DNA of 64,000 nucleotides from Novosphingobium kaempferiae (GCF_021227995.1 NZ_CP089301.1:2666001-2730000); one strand, 5' to 3'; shown: positions 17,987 to 27,318, counted from the first letter of the stretch. Program-made: numbers and translations. The notes: a model not told the origin generated them from the sequence alone.

Positions 17987-20701
17987 ATGATCAAGCCGCG
18001 GCTCGTCTCGCTGCTGCTCTCCACTGCGATGCTCGCGCCGACGGCGGCGTGGGCGCAGGACAGCACTTCCGCTCCCGCCTCCGGCAACGTAGGCGCCGTA
18101 CCTTCCCAGACCGTCGCCGAAGCCGAAGCCGACGCCCAGGCCGAGGAAGAGGCGCCCGACGTCTCGATCCCCGGCGGCGCCATCATCGTCACCGGCCAGC
18201 GCAACCGCAACGTTGAACGCGTAGCGCCGCAAGTCGTCTCGGTCCTCTCGACCGAGCAGATCGCCCGTACCGGCGAAGGCGACATCGCCGGCGCGCTCGG
18301 GCGCGTCACCGGACTTTCGGTCGTCGGCAACGGCTACGTCTACGTCCGTGGCCTTGGTGACCGCTACTCGCTCGCGCTGCTCAACGGCTCGCCGCTGCCC
18401 AGCCCCGAGCCGCTCAAGCGCGTGGTTCCGCTCGACCTTTTCCCGACCAGCATCATCGCCTCGTCGCTGGTGCAGAAGAGCTATTCGACGAACTTCCCCG
18501 GTGAATTCGGCGGCGGCGTCATCAACCTCACCACCAAGTCGATCCCCGAGGAAAGCTTCCTCACCATCGGCGGCGGCGGCGGTTGGGACACCGAGTCGAC
18601 CAACCAGCTCGGCTATACGTACTACGGCGGCAAGCACGACTGGACCGGCTACGACAACGGCAACCGCTCGTTGCCCACCGAGCTCAGGGCCTACCTCAAG
18701 AGCAACACGGTGATGGGCTCCGGCAGCGATCAGGCCATGGCGATCGGCAGCACGCTATTCCGCGGTCGCAACTCGGTCGTTCAGCGCGTCGACAAGATGC
18801 AGCCGAATTTCTCGGTCGATCTGTCGGCAGGCACCCGCCTCGAGATGGGCGAAGCTACGCTGGGCGTGATCGCGGCGTTCGGCTATTCCAACAAGACCCA
18901 GACGCGCGACGCTATCCAGCAGCTGACGCAGGGCCTCAGCGCCAATCCCGACAACCTGTGGGAAGACTATCGCACCGTCAGCACCGATAACCGCATCGTC
19001 GCCAATGCGATGCTGGGCCTCGGCCTGGAATGGGGCGAGAACTCGGTCCGCTGGACCAATGTCTACATCCATGACACCAGCAAGTTCACCCGTCTGCGCA
19101 ACGGCCATCAGGAAAGTAACCCGGCGGTCGATTACATCACGCAGAAGACGGCCTGGTACGAACGCGCCCTGCTCGACACCCAGCTGACGGGCGAGTTCAA
19201 GCCCGACGACAAGACGACGATCGACGTGCGCATGGGCTTCGCGAACTCGAAGCGTCTCGCGCCCTTCGAAATCGACGCAGAATATATCCGCACCAACGAG
19301 GATACGGTTTTCGGCCGCAACTTCGTCAACACCATGGGCACTGGTGCGGTCGACCCGACCACCATCAGCTTCTCGCGCCTGAGCGAAGACGTATGGTCGG
19401 CCGGTCTTGACGTCTCGCACCAGTTCTTCGACGGCTGGCGCGGTACGGTTGGTTACGCCTACCAGCTCAACCGCCGCACCAACTCGAACCGTCAGTTCGG
19501 CGTCTACGCGAGTGGCGACCAGAATCTGATCCAGTCGCTCGGCCTGCTGCGCCTCGACGTGCTGCTCCAGCCGGGCACCTGGTTCCTCAATGATGTGGCG
19601 GGCACCAACTACAACCTCGAACTGCGCGACCTGACCGCCAACGTCGGCCTGTTCGATGCGCGGCTGCTCAACCACGCCTACTACGGCAAGGTCGATGGCC
19701 AGATCACCGACAAGTTGTCGATCGACGCAGGCGTGCGCTGGGAATACGCCAACGAAACGACCGTGCTGCGCCCGGTCGGTGCGGAGGCGACCCCCACCAC
19801 CGGCCTGAAGAACGAGTACTTCCTGCCTGCGGTCACGCTCACCTACGAGATCGAGCCGAGCATGCAGGTCCGCGTGAACGGATCGAAGACGATCGCCCGC
19901 CCGCAGTTCCGCGAGCTGGTCTACCAGAACTTCTTCGACCCGGACAGCAACCGCACCTATCGCGGCAACCCGTTCCTCAAGGACAGCCAGCTCACCAACG
20001 CCGAAGCCCGCTTCGAGTGGTATTTCGCGCGTGACGAGAAGGTCTCGCTCGGCGGGTTCTACAAGCACATCAAGAACCCGATCGAATCGATCCTGGCCGG
20101 GTCCGAGAGCTTCATCACGACTTACGCCAATGCGCCTGCCGCAGACCTCTACGGCGGTGAGCTGGAAGTACAGAAGTACGTCTATCTCGACAAGATGGGC
20201 GGTTCGTTCTTCGAGAACCGCCGCCTCGTCCTGATCGGCAACTACACCTACACCAAGTCGAAGCTGAAGGTCGGTGCCGAGGACACCACCGACATCTACG
20301 GCGCCAGCACCACGCAGTTCGCGGCGGATTACTTCCGCAACGGCGCGCCGTTGACCGGCCAGTCGGAGCACATCGCGAACCTGCAGATCGGCATGGAAGA
20401 CACCGAGAAGCTGTCGCAGCAGACCGTCCTTCTGAGCTACTCCAGCAAGCGCTCGGTCAGCCGTGGCCTTGTCGGCACGATCCGCCAGCCCGACATCATC
20501 GAATACCCCGGCCTGCGTGTCGACGTCGTGCTGCGCCAGGGCTTCGAGATCGCCGGCAAGCAGATCGAACTCAAGGCCGAAGGCCGCAACCTCACCGCAC
20601 GGAAGCATCTGGAATACCAGACGTTCGAGGATGGTCGGGTCGACTTCAACACCTACAATCTCGGCCGCGTGTTCTCGCTCTCGGCCTCACTGACGTTCTG
20701 A
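17987..20701 (+). CDS. TonB-dependent outer-membrane receptor
   Basis: 904 residues. A signal peptide (cleaved after about 23, AAWA-Q) is followed by an acidic linker, a TonB-box-like stretch at about 62-70 (IPGGAIIVTG) and the plug domain (about 75-195) with VYVRGLGDRYSLALLNG and FGGGVINLTTKSIP. The rest is a 22-strand-type barrel ending in Phe (LSASLTF), as outer-membrane proteins usually do. It follows the lipoprotein gene and shares its Pho-boxed promoter; a terminator at 20746 closes the unit. This suggests import of a phosphate-bearing compound, but the ligand cannot be read from sequence. Confidence 0.93.
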   Translation: MIKPRLVSLLLSTAMLAPTAAWAQDSTSAPASGNVGAVPSQTVAEAEADAQAEEEAPDVSIPGGAIIVTGQRNRNVERVAPQVVSVLSTEQIARTGEGDIAGALGRVTGLSVVGNGYVYVRGLGDRYSLALLNGSPLPSPEPLKRVVPLDLFPTSIIASSLVQKSYSTNFPGEFGGGVINLTTKSIPEESFLTIGGGGGWDTESTNQLGYTYYGGKHDWTGYDNGNRSLPTELRAYLKSNTVMGSGSDQAMAIGSTLFRGRNSVVQRVDKMQPNFSVDLSAGTRLEMGEATLGVIAAFGYSNKTQTRDAIQQLTQGLSANPDNLWEDYRTVSTDNRIVANAMLGLGLEWGENSVRWTNVYIHDTSKFTRLRNGHQESNPAVDYITQKTAWYERALLDTQLTGEFKPDDKTTIDVRMGFANSKRLAPFEIDAEYIRTNEDTVFGRNFVNTMGTGAVDPTTISFSRLSEDVWSAGLDVSHQFFDGWRGTVGYAYQLNRRTNSNRQFGVYASGDQNLIQSLGLLRLDVLLQPGTWFLNDVAGTNYNLELRDLTANVGLFDARLLNHAYYGKVDGQITDKLSIDAGVRWEYANETTVLRPVGAEATPTTGLKNEYFLPAVTLTYEIEPSMQVRVNGSKTIARPQFRELVYQNFFDPDSNRTYRGNPFLKDSQLTNAEARFEWYFARDEKVSLGGFYKHIKNPIESILAGSESFITTYANAPAADLYGGELEVQKYVYLDKMGGSFFENRRLVLIGNYTYTKSKLKVGAEDTTDIYGASTTQFAADYFRNGAPLTGQSEHIANLQIGMEDTEKLSQQTVLLSYSSKRSVSRGLVGTIRQPDIIEYPGLRVDVVLRQGFEIAGKQIELKAEGRNLTARKHLEYQTFEDGRVDFNTYNLGRVFSLSASLTF

Positions 20702-20745
20702 CCGTTTCTCACCGGGAGGCTCCTGCCCTCCGGACGGCAACCTCG

Positions 20746-20775
20746 AAGGCCCGGTCTCGTACCGGGCCTTTTTTT
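20746..20775 (+). terminator. Intrinsic terminator after the TonB receptor gene
   Basis: Stem GGCCCGGT/ACCGGGCC with a 5-nt loop and seven T. A classical Rho-independent terminator closing the lipoprotein-receptor unit just before the riboswitch. Confidence 0.95.
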
Positions 20776-20811
20776 GCTTCCCAAGCACGCGCCTGCGCCG
20801 TATGGACGCCT

Positions 20812-20925
20812 CAGTCATCTGGGGAGTAGCCGCCCGCACCCAGCGGGATCTGCCGTCAACACACTTGGTCGAGAGGCCATGGCGCGCAGGAGGACGGGAA
20901 ACCGCCCGGGCGAGACCAATGACGC
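20812..20925 (+). ncRNA. yybP-ykoY manganese riboswitch
   Basis: The conserved parts of the yybP-ykoY family are present in order: the closing helix (GTCAT at 20814-20818 with ATGAC at 20919-20923), TGGGGAGTAGCC at about 20820, CGTCAACACACTTGG in the middle, and GGGCGAGACCA at about 20908. In this family Mn(II) binding turns on manganese-efflux genes, and the gene downstream is exactly such a gene. A possible expression platform follows at 20942-20989. Confidence 0.9.
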
Positions 20926-20941
20926 ATCGCGGTTCGGCTCT

Positions 20942-20989
20942 GGCCGGGCGGGCTGCGTATGCGTCGTTGCGTTTCGTGTCCGCCCGGCC
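20942..20989 (+). promoter_or_regulatory. Expression-platform hairpin of the riboswitch
   Basis: Perfect 10-bp inverted repeat GGCCGGGCGG / CCGCCCGGCC with a 28-nt loop, ending 2 nt before the GGAG ribosome-binding site at 20992-20995. The hairpin, or pairing of its arms with the GCCCGGGCG at about 20904 in the aptamer, could hide or free the ribosome-binding site. Inference from geometry. Confidence 0.55.
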
Positions 20990-21002
20990 CCGGAGTATTC
21001 AA

Positions 21003-21578
21003 GTGGAAGCCCTGCTCACCTCCACCGCGGTCGTCGCGCTTGCCGAGATCGGCGACAAGACGCAGCTTCTCGCCATCGTCCTCGCCACGCGCTTCAAGCG
21101 CCCCTGGCCGATCGTCGCGGGCATTTTCGTGGCGACGCTCGCCAATCACTTCCTCGCGGCGCTGGTGGGCGAGCAGGCGGCGGCCTTCCTCGACGGGCGC
21201 TGGTTCCGCTATCTGGTCGCCGCAAGCTTCATCCTGATGGCGGGCTGGACGCTGATCCCCGACAAGTTCGACGAGGACGAAGAGGCCAAGCCGAGCCGTT
21301 TCGGGCCGTTCGTGGCCACCGCCCTCGCCTTCTTCATCGTCGAGATGGGCGACAAGACCCAGCTTGCCACCATCGCGCTCGGCGCCCGCTTCCAGAGCGT
21401 CGTGCCGGTGATGATGGGCACGACCATCGGCATGATGATCGCCAACGTCCCGGCCGTGTTCCTCGGCAACGAGCTCATCAAGCGCGTGCCGCTGGGTGTC
21501 GTGCGCACGATCGCGGCGCTGCTGTTCCTGGTCATCGGCCTGTGGCTGCTGGCACAGACCGCCGGGTGGCCGGGCTGA
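21003..21578 (+). CDS. UPF0016/GDT1 family manganese exporter
   Basis: 191 residues, the usual size of this family. Two homologous halves each carry the ExGDKT signature: ALAEIGDKTQLLAIVLATRF near the start and IVEMGDKTQLATIALGARF at about 114. Six membrane helices are predicted by eye, with an acidic loop (DEDEEAK) between the halves. The family (MneA/MntX in bacteria, TMEM165 in animals) exports Mn(II). The GTG at 21003 has GGAG 7 nt upstream. The riboswitch in its leader predicts induction by manganese. It stands alone between two terminators. Confidence 0.92.
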   Translation: MEALLTSTAVVALAEIGDKTQLLAIVLATRFKRPWPIVAGIFVATLANHFLAALVGEQAAAFLDGRWFRYLVAASFILMAGWTLIPDKFDEDEEAKPSRFGPFVATALAFFIVEMGDKTQLATIALGARFQSVVPVMMGTTIGMMIANVPAVFLGNELIKRVPLGVVRTIAALLFLVIGLWLLAQTAGWPG

Positions 21579-21584
21579 AACGAC

Positions 21585-21612
21585 GAAGGGGCCGTCTTGC
21601 GACGGCCCCTTC
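21585..21612. terminator. Bidirectional terminator between the manganese exporter and phoB
   Basis: Perfect 12-bp stem GAAGGGGCCGTC and its complement with loop TTGC, between two convergent genes. It has little T-run on the plus side; the stem is strong enough to serve both transcripts. Confidence 0.75.
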
Positions 21613-21637
21613 ACTTATCGATCGGGATGATGAGCGG

Positions 21638-22324
21638 TTACGCCACGTCCATCGCGTAGCCCGCCGCGCGGACGGTGCGGATGGGATCGGTGTCCCCATC
21701 GCGGTTGATCGCCTTGCGCAGGCGACGGATGTGGACGTCCACCGTGCGCTCGTCGATGTCCGAGTCCATGCCCCAGACGCCGTCGAGGATCTGCTGGCGC
21801 GAGACGACCCTGTTCGGGCGTTCCATGAAGTAGCGCAGCAGGCGGAACTCGGTCGGGCCGAGGTGCAGCGCCTCACCCGAGCGGCGGACGCGGTGGCTGG
21901 TGGCGTCGAGTTCGATGTCGCCCCACGACAGCACGTTGCCCGCCAGCGACGGGCGCGCGCGGCGCAGCAGCGCCTCGATCCGGGCCATCAGTTCACGCGG
22001 GGAGAACGGCTTGGTGACATAGTCGTCCGCGCCCGTCTTGAGGCCGCGGATCATGTCCTCTTCCTCGCCGCGCGCGGTGAGCATGATGATGGGGACCGAG
22101 GCGGTCTCCTTGTCCTTGCGCAGTTGGCGGCAGACCTCGATGCCGGGCACCTGCTCGATCATCCAGTCGAGGACGATGGCGTCGGGCGTCTGCTCGCGCA
22201 CCATGACGAGGGCTTCCTCGCCATCGGGCGTGGAACGCACGTCGTAGCCTTCGGCGGAGAGGTTCCAGGTCAGCAGTTCGCTGAGCGCGACGTCGTCCTC
22301 GACGACGAGGATCGAGGCGCTCAC
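21638..22324 (-). CDS. phoB: Phosphate regulon response regulator PhoB
   Basis: 228 residues. The receiver domain (1-120) has the acidic pair ED at 9-10, phospho-acceptor Asp53 in IVLDWMI, and Lys in YVTKPFSPREL. The winged-helix domain (about 130-228) has HLGPTEFRLLRYFMERP and TVDVHIRRLRKAI, the DNA-binding helix of the OmpR/PhoB family. Start codon GTG, overlapping the phoU stop (GTGA). It is last in the pst operon, while its kinase gene is upstream at 28951. It should bind the Pho boxes found at 16097, 27319 and 28900. Confidence 0.96.
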   Translation of the reverse strand: MSASILVVEDDVALSELLTWNLSAEGYDVRSTPDGEEALVMVREQTPDAIVLDWMIEQVPGIEVCRQLRKDKETASVPIIMLTARGEEEDMIRGLKTGADDYVTKPFSPRELMARIEALLRRARPSLAGNVLSWGDIELDATSHRVRRSGEALHLGPTEFRLLRYFMERPNRVVSRQQILDGVWGMDSDIDERTVDVHIRRLRKAINRDGDTDPIRTVRAAGYAMDVA

Positions 22325-23022
22325 GACAGCATCCCCGAGGACGTGTCATCGGTCAGCGAGTCGCGCTCCGTGCAGTATTCGCCGGTCGCCGCGTAATAGA
22401 CCATCTCCGCCACGTTGGTGGAATGATCGCCGATGCGCTCCAGGTTGCGAGCGATGAAGAGAAGCTGCGCGGCGCTGGTGATCGTCGCGGGGTTCTCCAT
22501 CATGTGCGTCAGCAGCGAGCGGAACAGCGTGTTGTAGAACTGGTCCAGCTTCTGGTCGCGGCGGATCACCTCGACCGCCAGCTGCGCATCGCGCGAGCCG
22601 TAAGCGTTGAGGACATCGCGCACCATGCTCTCGGCGATGTCGGCCATCGCGGGCACCAGCGTGACCGGATCGATCTTGGTGCGGCCTTCGAGCGCATTGA
22701 CGCGCTTGGCGATGTTCTTGGCGTAGTCGCCGATGCGCTCGATCACGCCCGAGATCTTGAGCGCAGCGATGACGTCGCGAAGATCGTCGGCCATCGGCGC
22801 ACGCAGCGCGATGGTGCGCACGGCGAGGCGGTCCACCTCGGCCTCCAGCGCATCGAGGCGGGCATCGGCGGCGACGACCTGCGCTGCCAGTTCCTCGTCA
22901 TGATGGACGAGCGCGGTGATGGCATCGCGGATGGCGACTTCGGCGAGGCCGCCCATTTCGGCGACGAGGCCGCGAAGCTGCCCGATCTCGGAGTCAAATG
23001 CCTTGACGGTATGATCGACCAT
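22321..23022 (-). CDS. phoU: Phosphate signalling protein PhoU
   Basis: 233 residues, with the two three-helix PhoU repeats (about 15-105 and 118-215). The metal-binding E/D motifs are visible: GVIERIGDYAKNIAKR at about 91-106 and ARNLERIGDHSTNVAE at about 192-207. It links the Pst transporter with PhoR and limits phosphate uptake. It sits between pstB and phoB, the usual order. Confidence 0.96.
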   Translation of the reverse strand: MVDHTVKAFDSEIGQLRGLVAEMGGLAEVAIRDAITALVHHDEELAAQVVAADARLDALEAEVDRLAVRTIALRAPMADDLRDVIAALKISGVIERIGDYAKNIAKRVNALEGRTKIDPVTLVPAMADIAESMVRDVLNAYGSRDAQLAVEVIRRDQKLDQFYNTLFRSLLTHMMENPATITSAAQLLFIARNLERIGDHSTNVAEMVYYAATGEYCTERDSLTDDTSSGMLS

Positions 23023-23047
23023 GTCGTTTTCCCTGTCTCTCCCCGGT

Positions 23048-23809
23048 TCAGCCGTAGCGACCGGTGATGTAGTCCTTGGTGCGCGTTTCGCGCGGATTGG
23101 TGAAGATCTGGTCGGTCTCGCCGTATTCCACCAGGCTGCCGAGGTGGAAGAACGCCGTGCGCTGCGACACGCGCGCGGCCTGCTGCATCGAGTGCGTGAC
23201 GATGACGATCGCGAAGCTTTCCTTCAGTTCGTCGATCAGTTCCTCGATGCGCGCGGTGGCGATCGGGTCGAGCGCGGAGCACGGCTCGTCCATCAGGATG
23301 ACCTCGGGGCTGACGGCGATGGCGCGGGCGATGCACAGGCGCTGCTGCTGGCCGCCCGAAAGCGCGGTTCCGGCGTCGGAGAGGCGGTCCTTCACCTCTT
23401 CCCACAGGCCCGCCTTGGTCAGCGCCCGTTCGACGATGCCGTCCATGTCCGACTTGGAGTTCGCCAGCCCGTGAATGCGCGGGCCGTAGGCGATGTTCTC
23501 GTAGATCGACTTGGGGAACGGGTTAGGCTTCTGGAACACCATGCCGACGCGGGCGCGCAGGGCGACCGAGTCCATGGTCGAGGCGTAGATGTCCTCTCCG
23601 TCGAGCAGGATCTGACCGTCCACGCGCGCTCCGGCGATCGTGTCGTTCATGCGGTTGAGAGTGCGCAGGAACGTCGACTTGCCGCAGCCCGACGGGCCGA
23701 TGAAGGCGGTGACGATCCCGTTGTCGATGTCAATCGAGACGTCGTTGATCGCCTTCTTCGGTCCGTAGAAGACGTCGACGTTGCGGGCTGTGATCTTGGC
23801 TTCGGTCAT
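23048..23809 (-). CDS. pstB: Phosphate ABC transporter ATPase PstB
   Basis: 253 residues. Walker [10 protein letters not shown] at about 38-46, Q-loop [20 protein letters not shown] (typical of PstB), signature [14 protein letters not shown] and Walker [14 protein letters not shown]. Drives high-affinity phosphate import with PstSCA. It starts 4 nt after pstA and ends 25 nt before phoU. Confidence 0.98.
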   Translation of the reverse strand: MTEAKITARNVDVFYGPKKAINDVSIDIDNGIVTAFIGPSGCGKSTFLRTLNRMNDTIAGARVDGQILLDGEDIYASTMDSVALRARVGMVFQKPNPFPKSIYENIAYGPRIHGLANSKSDMDGIVERALTKAGLWEEVKDRLSDAGTALSGGQQQRLCIARAIAVSPEVILMDEPCSALDPIATARIEELIDELKESFAIVIVTHSMQQAARVSQRTAFFHLGSLVEYGETDQIFTNPRETRTKDYITGRYG

Positions 23810-23813
23810 GGTT

Positions 23814-24701
23814 CTACCAGCGGACTTCGAATTTGTTTCGAAGGTAAATGGCGATGCCGTTCATGGCGAGCAGGAAGACCAGCAGCACGATGATGGCGGC
23901 GGAAGTGTTCTGGACGAAGGCCTTGTCGATCTCGTCAGACCACAGGAAGATCTGCATTGGCAGCACGCTCGACGGGGCAGTCAGACTGTCGGGCGGGGTG
24001 ACGACGAAGGCGCGCATGCCGATCATCAGCAGCGGCGCGGTTTCACCCAGCGCGCGGGCCATGCCGATGATGGTGCCGGTCAGAATGCCCGGCAGGGCAA
24101 GCGGCAGGACGTGGTGGAACGTCGTCTGCACCTTGCTCGCGCCGATGCCGTAGGCAGCCTCGCGGATCGAGGGCGGAACCGCCTTGATCGCGTTGCGGCC
24201 CGAGATGACGATGACCGGCATCGTCATCAGCGCCAGCGTCAGGCCGCCGACCAGCGGCGACGAACGCGGCATGCCCAGCGTGTTGATGAACACCGCCAGG
24301 CCCAGCAGGCCGAAGATGATCGAGGGCACCGCCGCCAGGTTGTTGATCGAGACTTCGACCCATTCGATCCAGCGCTTCTTCGGAGCGAACTCCTCAAGGT
24401 AGATCGCGGCGAGCACGCCCATCGGGAAGCTGAGCAGCAGCGTGACGAGCATCGTCAGCAGCGAGCCCTTGGCCGCGCCCCACACGCCCGCGGCGCTGGC
24501 GTCGGTCGAGTCCGAACCGCTCAGGAAATCCCAGTCGAGACCGCCGAGCCCGTTCTTGAGCATGATGACGAGCAGCAGCGCGAGAAACGAAAGGCTGAGC
24601 ACGATGGCGCCCAGACCGATCAGCTTGAAGCGCTTCTCGGCAGCGTGACGCCTTGCGAGGCGCTTCGCCGCTTCGGGCGAATTCCAGTCGGACTTACTCA
24701 T
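23814..24701 (-). CDS. pstA: Phosphate ABC transporter permease PstA
   Basis: 295 residues with six membrane helices. The EAA-type cytoplasmic loop that binds PstB is [23 protein letters not shown] at about 178-200. Its start overlaps the end of pstC by 8 nt, so the two permeases are translationally coupled. A long periplasmic stretch (about 50-75) precedes the conserved domain. Confidence 0.97.
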   Translation of the reverse strand: MSKSDWNSPEAAKRLARRHAAEKRFKLIGLGAIVLSLSFLALLLVIMLKNGLGGLDWDFLSGSDSTDASAAGVWGAAKGSLLTMLVTLLLSFPMGVLAAIYLEEFAPKKRWIEWVEVSINNLAAVPSIIFGLLGLAVFINTLGMPRSSPLVGGLTLALMTMPVIVISGRNAIKAVPPSIREAAYGIGASKVQTTFHHVLPLALPGILTGTIIGMARALGETAPLLMIGMRAFVVTPPDSLTAPSSVLPMQIFLWSDEIDKAFVQNTSAAIIVLLVFLLAMNGIAIYLRNKFEVRW

Positions 24702-26067
24702 ATGCTTCGCGGAACCGCTTCACGACGCGCAGGGCGACGATGTTGAGGATGAGGGTGACGACGAAGAGCACCAGACCGAGCGCGAAGGCCGACAGCGTCT
24801 TGGGGCTGTTGAACTCCTGGTCGCCGGTCAGCATCTGGACGATCTGGTAGGTGACGGTCGTCATCGAGGCGAAGGGGTTCGCCGAAAGGTTGGCGGCAGC
24901 GCCCGCAGCCATGACCACGATCATCGTCTCGCCGATGGCGCGGCTGATCGCCAGCATCACGCCCGCGACGATGCCGGGAAGCGCGGCGGGGAGCAGCACC
25001 TTCTTGATCGTCTCCGACCGGGTTGCGCCCAGCGCCAGCGAACCGTCGCTCATCGCGCGCGGCACGGCGGCAAGCGCGTCGTCGGCCATGGAGGAGACGA
25101 ACGGGATGATCATCACGCCCATGACGAGGCCGGCGGCAAGCGCGCTCTCGGTCGAGGGGTTGGTCATGCCGATGGAGGCGGCGAAATCGCGGATCAGCGG
25201 GGCGACCGTCAGCGCGGCGAAGTAGCCGTAGACCACGGTCGGAATGCCCGCGAGGATCTCCAGCAGCGGCTTCACCCACTTGCGCACGTCGCGCGTGGCG
25301 TACTGCGTCAGGTAGATCGCACTCATCAGGCCGAGCGGGATGGCGACGACCATGGCGATGATCGCACCGATGTAGATCGTGCCCCAGAACAGCGGCACCG
25401 CGCCGAAGTTGTCGGAGATGTTCTCCCCCGCCGTGCTCGCCGGCGACCAGTGGGTGCCGGTGAGGAAGGCGATCGGCGAGACGTCCTTGAAGAACATGCC
25501 CGCTTCGAACACCAGCGAGGCGACGATGCCGAAGGTCGTCAGGATCGCCAGCAGCGACGCGGCGAGCAGGACGCCGAGCACCGCGCGCTCGACATGAGTG
25601 CGGGCGCGGAAGTCGGGACGGACGCGGGTAAAACCAAAGGCCCCGCCCGCGAAGGCGACGATCAGCACGATCACCGCGCCGATCAGGCCGAACTTGACCT
25701 GTCCCTGCCGGATCGGCTCGACCAGCGCCTGCGCCTCCGGGTTGAAGGCCACGGCGTTGGGGTCGGAAGCGATGGTGTGCGCTTCGGCAAGGATCGCACC
25801 GAGCTGGAACGGGTCGGTCGGCAGCGAGGCCGCGGCGGGGCTCGCGAAGACGGCGCCTTCGACGAGGCCCGGCATGATCGCCTGCCACACGCCCCAGGCG
25901 AGCAGCGCCGGGACGAGGATCCACAGCGCGACGTGCCAGCCGTGATAGCCGGGCATCGAATGCATCGAGCCCCGGCCCTTGTACAGCAGTCGGGCCCGGC
26001 CGCGCGCGGCGAACCAGCCGACGAGGCCGAGGCCGATGACGGCCAGGAGAACTCCGGTAAGTATCAT
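24694..26067 (-). CDS. pstC: Phosphate ABC transporter permease PstC, N-terminally extended
   Basis: 457 residues, about 140 longer than enterobacterial PstC. The conserved permease domain occupies about 160-457, with the PstB-binding loop ALAAVPRAMSDGSLALGATRSETI. The extra N-terminus has two or three more membrane helices (about 1-22, 43-63, 124-147) and a periplasmic segment. Longer PstC forms are known in alphaproteobacteria, so this is probably normal for the group. It is separated from pstS by 162 nt that hold a palindromic repeat. Confidence 0.95.
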   Translation of the reverse strand: MILTGVLLAVIGLGLVGWFAARGRARLLYKGRGSMHSMPGYHGWHVALWILVPALLAWGVWQAIMPGLVEGAVFASPAAASLPTDPFQLGAILAEAHTIASDPNAVAFNPEAQALVEPIRQGQVKFGLIGAVIVLIVAFAGGAFGFTRVRPDFRARTHVERAVLGVLLAASLLAILTTFGIVASLVFEAGMFFKDVSPIAFLTGTHWSPASTAGENISDNFGAVPLFWGTIYIGAIIAMVVAIPLGLMSAIYLTQYATRDVRKWVKPLLEILAGIPTVVYGYFAALTVAPLIRDFAASIGMTNPSTESALAAGLVMGVMIIPFVSSMADDALAAVPRAMSDGSLALGATRSETIKKVLLPAALPGIVAGVMLAISRAIGETMIVVMAAGAAANLSANPFASMTTVTYQIVQMLTGDQEFNSPKTLSAFALGLVLFVVTLILNIVALRVVKRFREAYE

Positions 26068-26116
26068 GACTGGCCCATCGGCCCCTTGTTCATGCCGAGG
26101 CGCTGCACCCCTGCAT

Positions 26117-26203
26117 CGTCATTGCGAGCGGCGAAGCCGCGCGGCAATCCAGCGGCGGCATCGACCGCGCTGGATTGCTTCGGCCTGCGGCCTCGCAATG
26201 ACG
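26117..26203. repeat. Palindromic repeat, 87-bp variant (copy 4)
   Basis: Same CGTCATTGCGAG ends as the other copies but with divergent inner arms (CGGCGAAGCCGCGCGGCAAT). It lies inside the pst operon between pstS and pstC, where a stem-loop could give more pstS than pstCAB message. Confidence 0.85.
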
Positions 26204-26229
26204 AAGTGGTGTGAAGCACCAGGCTTTGC

Positions 26230-27276
26230 TTACTTCAGCTCGGCCGGGTCGAGCGGGGTCATCTTGGCGACGATGTCGGCGCTCTTCTTGCGCACATCCT
26301 CGGGCGCGATGACCATGCCCTTCTTCTGGAGCAGGCCGTCGGCGCCCCACGCCTTCACCCACTCGGCGACGTAGCCCTGCAGGCTCTTGATCGGGCCGAG
26401 GTGCTGCTTCTTCACGTAGATGTAGAGCGGGCGCGCGCCGGGGTACGAATAGTCCGAGATCGTCGCGTAAGTCGGCACGACGTCCGACATCGGGATGCCC
26501 TTCAGACTGTCCGGGTTCTCTTCGAGGAACGAGTAGCCGAAGATGCCGATGGCCTTGGAATTCTGCGAGATCTTCTGGACGATCAGGTTGTCGTTCTCAC
26601 CCGCGTCCACGTAGGGACCATCCTCGCGGATGTCGTGGCAGGTCGCCTCGTACTTGTTCTTGTCGCTGTCCTTGAGCGCGGCGGTCGCGGCGTCGGTCTT
26701 GCAACCGGCCTCGAGGATCAGTTCCTTGAGCGCGTCGCGGGTGCCCGAGGTCGACGGCGGACCGTAGACGAGGATCGGCTCGGCCGGGAGCGACGGGTTG
26801 ACGTCCTTCCAGGTCTTGGCGGTGTTGGGCTTGCCGAACGGGTTGGCGGCGAGCGCCTTGTAGACGTCCAGCGGGGTCAGCTTGAAGCCGGGGCCGCTCT
26901 TCGATTCGGCGAAGGCGATGCCGTCGATGCCGACCTGGATCTCGACGATCTCCTTGACGCCGTTCTTCTGGCATTCCTCGAACTCGGACTTCTTGATCCG
27001 GCGCGAGGCGTTCTCGATGTCAGGGTGCTGCGCGCCGACGCCGGCGCAGAACAGCTTCATGCCCGCGCCCGTGCCGGTCGATTCGATCACCGGCGACTTG
27101 CTGCCGCTCACCTTAGCGTAGCTTTCCGCGACTGCGGTGGCGAAAGGATAGACGGTGGAGGAACCCACACCGCGCACGAAATCGCGCGAGCCTGCGGAGG
27201 AGCCGCCAGAGCCGCCGCAGGCGCTGAGCGCGAGCGCGGAGGCGGCAGCAATGATGATGGTCTTGGTCGAACGCAT
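26230..27276 (-). CDS. pstS: Phosphate-binding lipoprotein PstS
   Basis: 348 residues. The signal peptide ends in the lipobox LSAC (Cys20), so the protein is membrane-anchored rather than freely periplasmic. GVGSSTVYPFATAVAE and PVIESTGTGAGMKLFC are the phosphate-binding loops; YGPPSTSGTRDA completes the site. The start has AAGGGGG upstream. A three-unit Pho box lies at 27319-27351, so this should be strongly induced by phosphate starvation. Confidence 0.97.
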   Translation of the reverse strand: MRSTKTIIIAAASALALSACGGSGGSSAGSRDFVRGVGSSTVYPFATAVAESYAKVSGSKSPVIESTGTGAGMKLFCAGVGAQHPDIENASRRIKKSEFEECQKNGVKEIVEIQVGIDGIAFAESKSGPGFKLTPLDVYKALAANPFGKPNTAKTWKDVNPSLPAEPILVYGPPSTSGTRDALKELILEAGCKTDAATAALKDSDKNKYEATCHDIREDGPYVDAGENDNLIVQKISQNSKAIGIFGYSFLEENPDSLKGIPMSDVVPTYATISDYSYPGARPLYIYVKKQHLGPIKSLQGYVAEWVKAWGADGLLQKKGMVIAPEDVRKKSADIVAKMTPLDPAELK

Positions 27277-27318
27277 GGAAACCCCCTTGGGCGTTATCTT
27301 GGGTTGCCCCTATTGGCC

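Noticed and set aside
20802..21002. Upstream extension of the manganese exporter to an ATG at 20802
   Set aside because: It would run through the riboswitch; the GTG at 21003 has a good ribosome-binding site and gives the family's normal length.
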